A DNA stretch of 5,273 nt. Origin: Rhodoferax sp. (GTDB taxonomy: Bacteria; Pseudomonadota; Gammaproteobacteria; Burkholderiales; Burkholderiaceae_C). The number at the start of each line of letters is the position of its first letter. The first letter of the stretch is position 1. Shown here in pieces: positions 1 through 3,607 of the stretch. The position numbers and the translations under genes were made by a program. Below the pieces are notes generated by a model. That model was not told the origin of the DNA, did not search any database, and saw nothing but the letters and a program-made list of their open reading frames with translations. The stretch is from NCBI GenBank assembly GCA_021731215.1, contig JAKFXU010000428.1, positions 1 through 5,273 of the forward strand, given 5' to 3'.

Positions 1-9
1 GGTCTTCAT
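1..9 (-). CDS. Start of a leftward gene, only three codons in window
   Basis: On the minus strand an ATG at 9-7 (Met-Lys-Thr, then the window ends) is preceded by GAGGA at 23-19 with a 9-base spacer, which is a good translation start. No function can be read from three codons. If the left flank is an insertion sequence, this would be its first transposase gene reading away from the end. A chance ATG with a chance ribosome-binding site remains possible. Confidence 0.3.
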
Positions 10-39
10 GCTGCTGTGTCCTCACGAAATGTTGCAGAA

Positions 40-65
40 TCACCCCATCGGAATTGACGGGGTGA
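40..65. repeat. Inverted repeat / stem-loop beside the gudD break
   Basis: TCACCCCATC (40-49) and GACGGGGTGA (56-65) pair at 9 of 10 positions around a 6-base loop GGAATT. No T-run follows on either strand, so it does not look like an intrinsic terminator. It lies in the leader of the possible leftward gene starting at base 9 and could be a transposase or regulator binding site in an element end, or an mRNA structure. Confidence 0.6.
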
Positions 66-121
66 ATGTGCAGAATAAATCGTGTCAGCTCAGGGGTGGA
101 CTACTCCGCGTAGCGGCTTCG

Positions 122-442
122 TCCAACAATCATTTTGACGTGTCGTTGGCGATGTTCACCCATGTCGCCGCCGCCGCTCCCGGCAAGGTCACGGCCATTG
201 ACACCCACTGGATCTGGCAGGACGGCCAGCGCCTGACCAAAGACCCGTTGCAAATCGTCGATGGCAGCATCACCGTGCCGGCCCGCCCCGGATTGGGCAT
301 TGAACTGGACATGGTCGAAGTCGAGAAAGCGCACCAGCTCTACCTGACACACGGCCTGGGTGCGCGTGACGACGCCGTCGCGATGCAATACCTGGTGCCC
401 AACTGGAAGTTCGATCCCAAGAAGCCCTGTCTGGTGCGTTAA
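122..442 (+). pseudogene. gudD: Glucarate dehydratase C-terminal remnant, 5' part missing
   Basis: Glucarate dehydratase (enolase superfamily) removes water from D-glucarate to give 5-keto-4-deoxyglucarate in aldarate catabolism. The ~106 residues from [15 protein letters not shown] to the TAA at 440-442 follow the C-terminus of E. coli GudD (about residues 340-446 of 446, from memory), including [14 protein letters not shown], the PGLG segment, [13 protein letters not shown] and a final KPCLVR. Only the last quarter of the TIM barrel is present. The Lys pair, metal ligands and catalytic His339 are absent: a serine codon (119-121) stands where the His should be. The frame stays open leftward to an ATG at base 8, but residues encoded by 8-121 do not resemble GudD and only seven bases precede that ATG, so it is not a credible start. 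The remnant cannot be an active enzyme. The rest of the gene may lie beyond an insert to the left. Confidence 0.85.
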
Positions 443-516
443 GACAGGTCGGGCGCCTGCGCGTGGAATAGGCGTTGGCGCATGCCGCAGCGTTGCCTGC
501 CGGCCTGCGCTGGTGC
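443..516. other. Gap between convergent genes
   Basis: The gudD remnant and the nrd operon end facing each other across these 74 bases. Only weak GC-rich complementarities are visible (for example CAGCG with CGCTG near 489-512), with no T-run on either strand. I see no supportable terminator, promoter or small gene. Confidence 0.5.
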
Positions 517-1296
517 CTACTCGCGGCGCAGGGTGAATGTTTCAAACAGGGCAGACACGCGGGCCAGCAGCTCTGCGCCGGGGTACGCCCCGCAGGGGGA
601 AGTCTGGAGACTTCGGTCGGTACAGCCCGTGGGGCGAAACACCTGCAATGCGTAGTGGCGCACGCCCATGGCGCTCAACGCGTTCGCCAGCGCAAGAACC
701 TCATGCTCGGCATGCAGGGCCGGATGCACCGTGGTGCGAAATTCATGCGCCACGCCGCTGGCCAGCACCGCCTCGGCACTGGCCAGCGCGTGGCGGGCGC
801 TGGCGCGGATGCCGGTGATGGCCTCGTATTGGTCAAACGAGGTCTTGACATCCATACCGACCCAGTCCACCAGTGGCAGCAGCTCGGCCAGCCGGCGCGG
901 GTAGGCGCCCGCCGTGTGCAGCCCGACGCCCAAACCCAGGGCGCGCACCGCGCGCATGGCGTCTGCCAGCGCCGCATCCATGGTCGGTTCACCGCCGCTG
1001 AACACCACGGCGTCAATCAGGCCGACGCGCCGCTGCAGGCGCGCCAGGATCTGTGGCCAGTCCAGCGGGCGGTCTGCGCTGCGGCTTTGCAGATGCGGGT
1101 TGTGGCAGTAGCCGCAACGCCAGGGACAGCCCTGCACAAACACCACCGCCGCCAGCTTGCCCGGATAGTCGCTGGCGCTGAAGGGCGTGAGGCCGCCGAC
1201 CTTGAGCGGCTTGGCGCCGTTGTCAGACGGCGCAAGAGCCAGTTCAGCCGGCAAGGCCGGCCTTGCAACGGCGCTCGTCAAAGTAGCTGCGCTCAT
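517..1296 (-). CDS. nrdG: Anaerobic ribonucleotide reductase activating protein, radical SAM
   Basis: NrdG reductively cleaves S-adenosylmethionine with a [4Fe-4S] cluster and puts the glycyl radical on the class III reductase. The 259-residue product has the cluster motif CPWRCGYC (C57, C61, C64; C-x3-C-x2-C), preceded by GGLTPFSASDYPGKLAAVVF, an FSGGEP motif (99-104) typical of radical SAM proteins, and VGMDVK at 146-151. It is longer than E. coli NrdG (about 154 residues) and belongs to the longer form seen in pseudomonads and betaproteobacteria. Recognisable homology starts near residue 32; the Ala-rich extension before it is unlike the core. The ATG at 1296 is supported by AAGGG (1309-1305) with an 8-base spacer and overlaps the upstream 67-codon gene by 53 bases, pointing to translational coupling. 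A later start, such as a TTG at codon 6 or 15, cannot be excluded. Stop is TAG at 519-517. It is the last gene of the operon. Confidence 0.93.
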   Translation of the reverse strand: MSAATLTSAVARPALPAELALAPSDNGAKPLKVGGLTPFSASDYPGKLAAVVFVQGCPWRCGYCHNPHLQSRSADRPLDWPQILARLQRRVGLIDAVVFSGGEPTMDAALADAMRAVRALGLGVGLHTAGAYPRRLAELLPLVDWVGMDVKTSFDQYEAITGIRASARHALASAEAVLASGVAHEFRTTVHPALHAEHEVLALANALSAMGVRHYALQVFRPTGCTDRSLQTSPCGAYPGAELLARVSALFETFTLRRE

Positions 1297-1447
1297 GGAA
1301 CTCGCCCTTTTTGCCGGTGTTGAAGGACGCCATCGGGCGGTGGTAGCCCATCACGCGGGTCCACACTTCGCAGCGCTGGCGCTCGTCGTCGCGCAGCACG
1401 AGGGCGGCCTGCGGGGCCAGCAATGGGGGTTGGCTCAGATCGGTCAT
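1244..1447 (-). CDS. Separate glycyl-radical subunit of anaerobic ribonucleotide reductase
   Basis: This 67-residue protein carries LRDDERQRCEVWTRVMGYHR followed by PMASFNTGKKGEF. That matches the C-terminal glycyl-radical segment of class III reductases (NRDD family), which normally directly follows the zinc motif of NrdD. Gly34 in RVMGY (codon 1348-1346) is the expected radical site; Cys26 precedes it. The large NrdD upstream stops before this segment, so this protein should complete the enzyme in trans and be the substrate of NrdG. It starts with ATG at 1447, after AGGAG at 1460-1456 with an 8-base spacer, 18 bases after the nrdD stop and in the same frame. Its 3' end overlaps nrdG. I recall short proteins of this kind labelled anaerobic ribonucleoside-triphosphate reductase in related bacteria, but could not check. 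The closest functional parallel is GrcA/YfiD, the detachable glycyl-radical spare part of pyruvate formate-lyase. Confidence 0.88.
   Translation of the reverse strand: MTDLSQPPLLAPQAALVLRDDERQRCEVWTRVMGYHRPMASFNTGKKGEFHERSYFDERRCKAGLAG
1251..1266. repeat. Perfect 16-bp palindrome in the gene overlap
   Basis: GCAAGGCCGGCCTTGC is a perfect palindrome inside the overlap between the small glycyl-radical gene and nrdG, about 30 bases after the nrdG start. A second inverted repeat lies next to it: GCGCCGT (1214-1220) and ACGGCGC (1227-1233) around a 6-base loop. In mRNA both can fold into short hairpins within the non-conserved N-terminal codons of nrdG. A role in translation or message stability is only inferred. 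Confidence 0.55.
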
Positions 1448-1455
1448 GTTGGTTT

Positions 1456-1460
1456 CTCCT
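1456..1460 (-). promoter_or_regulatory. Shine-Dalgarno of the glycyl-radical subunit gene
   Basis: AGGAG read on the minus strand, 8 bases before the ATG at 1447 and 5 bases past the nrdD TAA. It is stronger than the site before nrdD itself. It supports independent initiation of the small protein rather than a sequencing error or a broken nrdD. Confidence 0.8.
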
Positions 1461-1465
1461 GGGGG

Positions 1466-3481
1466 TTAAGCAGCTTGCAATTGCTTGCGCGCGATCAGCT
1501 CGGCGTCGCACTTGGGGCAGAACTCGTGCTTGCCGCCGAGGTAGCCGTGTTTCGGACAGATCGAGAAAGTGGGGGTGACGGTGATGTAGGGCAGCGAGAA
1601 GCGCGACAGCGAACGCTTGACCAGTTGGCGGCAGGCCTCGGCGCTGCTCAGCGGCTCGCTCATGTACAGGTGCAGCACGGTGCCGCCGGTGTACTTGCGC
1701 TGCAACTCGTCCTGCAACTCCAGCGCCTCGAACGGGTCGTCGGTGAAGCCGACCGGCAGTTGGCTGGAATTGGTGTAGTAAGGCATGTCCCGCGTTCCCG
1801 CCTGCAGGATGCCCGGAAACTGCTTGGCGTCTTCCTTGGCAAAGCGGTAGGTCGTGCCTTCGGCCGGTGTCGCTTCCAGGTTGTACATGTGGCCGGTCTG
1901 GTCCTGAAATTCGAGCATCTGGCCTCGCACATGGTCGAGCAGGCGCACGGCAAAAGCGTGGCCCCAGGCGCTGCTGATGTCCTCGCGGTCCTGCGTGAAG
2001 TTGCGGATCATCTCGTTGATGCCGTTCACGCCCAGTGTCGAGAAGTGGTTGCGCAGCGTGCCCAGGTAGCGCTTGGTGTAGGGGAACAGGCCGTTGTCCA
2101 TGTGGCGCTGGATCACCTTGCGCTTGATCTCCAGACTGTCGCGGCCCAGCTCCAGCAGCGTGTCCAGCGCCGCCAGCAGGGCCGGCTCGTCGCCCATGTG
2201 CAGATGGCCCAGGCGCGCGCAGTTGAGGGTGACGACGCCGAGCGAGCCGGTCTGCTCGGCCGAGCCGAACAGGCCGTTGCCGCGCTTGAGCAACTCGCGC
2301 AGGTCGAGCTGCAGGCGGCAGCACATGGAGCGGATCTGGTTTGGTTTGAGTTCCGAATTGATGAAGTTCTGGAAATACGGTAGGCCGTACTTGGCCGTCA
2401 TCTCGAACAGGGCTTCGGCGTTCGGGCTGTGCCAGTCGAAGTCGGGCGTGATGTTGTAGGTCGGAATCGGGAAGGTGAAGACGCGGCCCTTGGCATCGCC
2501 GGCCATCATGACCTCGATGTAGGCGCGGTTGATCATGTCCATCTCGGCCTGCAGCTCGCCGTAGCTGAAGCTCATTTCATCGCCGCCAATCACGGGAATC
2601 TGCTCGCGCAGGTCTTGCGGACAGATCCAGTCGAAGGTCAGGTTGGTAAACGGGGTTTGCGTGCCCCAGCGCGAGGGCACGTTGAGGTTGTAGATCAGCT
2701 CCTGCAGGCACTGGCGCACCTGGGCGTAGTCCAGCTTGTCCTTCTTGATGTAGGGCGCCATATAGGTGTCGAACGAGCTGAAGGCCTGCGCCCCGGCCCA
2801 TTCGTTTTGCAGCGTGCCCAGGAAGTTGACCACCTGGCCGACCGCGCTCGACAGGTGCTTGGGCGGACCGGATTCGACCTTGCCCGGCACGCCGTTGAGG
2901 CCTTCGCCCAGCAGGGTGCGCAGCGACCAGCCGGCGCAATAGCCGGCCAGCATGTCAAGGTCGTGGATGTGCAGGGCGGCCGTGCGGTGCGCCGCGCCCA
3001 CTTCCGGCGGGTAAACGTGATTGAGCCAGTAATTGGCGATCACCTTGCCCGATACGTTCAAAATCAGGCCGCCGAGCGAGTAGCCCTGATTGGCATTGGC
3101 GTTGACGCGCCAGTCGAGCTGCTGCAGGTACTCGTTCATGCTGGACTCGACGTCCACCAGGGTCTTGCGGTCGCTGCGCAGCTTGTTGTGCTGCTCGCGG
3201 TAGACGATGTAGGCGCGCAGCGTCCTGGGGTAGCCGGCGTCGAACAGAGCGGCTTCGACCGCGTCCTGAATCTGCTCGATGTGCGGTGTCACATGGCCCT
3301 GGACCTTGATTTTGGGCAGCACCAGGTACTGGGTCAGCCGTTGCGCCTCGGCGGCATCGAACTCCGCCGTGGCCTGGGCCGCACGGGCCAGCGCCTGCGC
3401 GATTTTTGACGCATCAAACGGTTTGATGCCGCCGTCGCGTTTGATGATGTGGGTGAAAACGGGGCTGTTTGCGGTGTTCAT
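1466..3481 (-). CDS. nrdD: Anaerobic ribonucleoside-triphosphate reductase, large catalytic subunit lacking the glycyl-radical site
   Basis: Class III ribonucleotide reductase makes dNTPs from NTPs without oxygen. In the 671-residue product the N-terminus (about 8-95, from THIIKRDGGIKPFDASKIAQ) is an ATP cone for allosteric control. The reductase barrel follows, with C182 in AGYCAG and the C387-C388 pair in SMCCRL; by alignment from memory C388 is the thiyl-radical cysteine of the finger loop. The end has TPTFSICPKHGYL and EFCPKC, a zinc site of C642, H645, C655 and C658. The protein then ends LQAA-TAA and lacks the RVMGY radical motif, which is on the next gene. E. coli NrdD, with the motif, has about 712 residues. 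I chose the ATG at 3481, preceded by a weak GGAA. The in-frame GTG at 3499 has no ribosome-binding site and lies inside a NrdR box. Transcription probably starts in the 127-base gap after glnE. Confidence 0.95.
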   Translation of the reverse strand: MNTANSPVFTHIIKRDGGIKPFDASKIAQALARAAQATAEFDAAEAQRLTQYLVLPKIKVQGHVTPHIEQIQDAVEAALFDAGYPRTLRAYIVYREQHNKLRSDRKTLVDVESSMNEYLQQLDWRVNANANQGYSLGGLILNVSGKVIANYWLNHVYPPEVGAAHRTAALHIHDLDMLAGYCAGWSLRTLLGEGLNGVPGKVESGPPKHLSSAVGQVVNFLGTLQNEWAGAQAFSSFDTYMAPYIKKDKLDYAQVRQCLQELIYNLNVPSRWGTQTPFTNLTFDWICPQDLREQIPVIGGDEMSFSYGELQAEMDMINRAYIEVMMAGDAKGRVFTFPIPTYNITPDFDWHSPNAEALFEMTAKYGLPYFQNFINSELKPNQIRSMCCRLQLDLRELLKRGNGLFGSAEQTGSLGVVTLNCARLGHLHMGDEPALLAALDTLLELGRDSLEIKRKVIQRHMDNGLFPYTKRYLGTLRNHFSTLGVNGINEMIRNFTQDREDISSAWGHAFAVRLLDHVRGQMLEFQDQTGHMYNLEATPAEGTTYRFAKEDAKQFPGILQAGTRDMPYYTNSSQLPVGFTDDPFEALELQDELQRKYTGGTVLHLYMSEPLSSAEACRQLVKRSLSRFSLPYITVTPTFSICPKHGYLGGKHEFCPKCDAELIARKQLQAA

Positions 3482-3495
3482 CTTGTTCCGTTCAA

Positions 3496-3511
3496 ACACT
3501 ATAGGTAGTGC
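3496..3511 (-). promoter_or_regulatory. NrdR box, start-proximal
   Basis: The plus-strand 16-mer ACACTATAGGTAGTGC matches the NrdR-box consensus (acaCwAtATaTwGtgt, from memory) at 13 of 16 positions and has perfect CACTA/TAGTG arms. NrdR is the ATP/dATP-sensing repressor of ribonucleotide reductase genes and binds paired boxes. This one ends 14 bases before the nrdD ATG. Confidence 0.82.
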
Positions 3512-3526
3512 GGAACAGGATGCTAA

Positions 3527-3542
3527 CCACTATAGGTAGCGG
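3527..3542 (-). promoter_or_regulatory. NrdR box, distal
   Basis: CCACTATAGGTAGCGG matches the same consensus at 11 of 16 positions and shares the 12-mer CACTATAGGTAG with the proximal box. The two boxes are exactly 31 bp apart, about three helical turns, which is the spacing known for cooperative NrdR pairs. The box overlaps the candidate -10 at 3534-3529, so binding should repress. Confidence 0.8.
3529..3534 (-). promoter_or_regulatory. Candidate -10 element of the nrdD promoter
   Basis: TATAGT on the minus strand (5 of 6 to TATAAT) would start transcription near 3522, giving a leader of about 40 bases. No good -35 lies 16-18 bases upstream, as expected if FNR activates; the FNR box centre would be near -71.5. 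If FNR instead sits at -41.5, the start would be near 3552, but the -10 there (TGCATG) is poor. The same hexamer recurs at 3503-3498 but is too close to the ATG. Confidence 0.35.
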
Positions 3543-3586
3543 TTTTTTGGAACAGGCCCATGCATCAAGCTTCTTTGCGCGCTGGC

Positions 3587-3600
3587 TTGATCTGGATCAG
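3587..3600 (-). promoter_or_regulatory. FNR/Anr-type box upstream of nrdD
   Basis: The plus strand reads TTGATCTGGATCAG, differing from the FNR consensus TTGATnnnnATCAA only at the last base. FNR/Anr is the oxygen-labile [4Fe-4S] activator of anaerobic genes. The site lies 7 bases after the glnE stop and about 94 bases before the nrdD ATG; it should give anaerobic induction of nrdD and the genes behind it. Confidence 0.78.
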
Positions 3601-3607
3601 CAAATGC

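Larger units (their letters stand above)
1..121. mobile_element. Probable end of an inserted element
   Basis: This stretch lies directly against a truncated gudD and shows no similarity to glucarate dehydratase in the continuing frame, so it looks like foreign DNA joined at about base 118-125. Seen directly: an inverted repeat (40-65), the motif GGGGTG at 59-64 and 93-98 with its complement CACCCC at 41-46, a repeated octamer TGCAGAAT at 33-40 and 69-76, and a leftward Shine-Dalgarno plus ATG at 23-7. A non-coding end with repeated subterminal motifs followed by an inward-facing gene start is the usual layout of an insertion sequence; IS21-like elements have such repeated ends. The family is a guess, and a deletion or rearrangement junction is the alternative. 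Confidence 0.35.

Noticed and set aside
8..121. Treating base 8 as the true start of a complete 144-residue gudD-like gene
   Set aside because: Residues before SNNHFD do not resemble glucarate dehydratase, there is no room to see a ribosome-binding site, and three quarters of the enzyme would be missing.
443..516. Intrinsic terminator between gudD and nrdG
   Set aside because: Only short GC-rich complementarities and no T-run on either strand.
2429..3409. A 326-codon open frame on the plus strand opposite nrdD, and others opposite nrdG, the nrdD 3' half and glnE
   Set aside because: They lie antisense to strongly conserved genes in GC-rich DNA, where long shadow frames are expected. Their translations are low-complexity, Arg/Ala/Val-rich and match no family I know.
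3482..3499. GTG at 3499 as the nrdD start
   Set aside because: No Shine-Dalgarno precedes it and the codon lies inside the proximal NrdR box; the ATG at 3481 begins the usual N-terminus just before the ATP cone.
3540..3607. Intrinsic terminator after glnE
   Set aside because: The complementary sequence just after the stop is the FNR box itself, and the A/T run at 3543-3548 is not preceded by a stable stem on the glnE strand.
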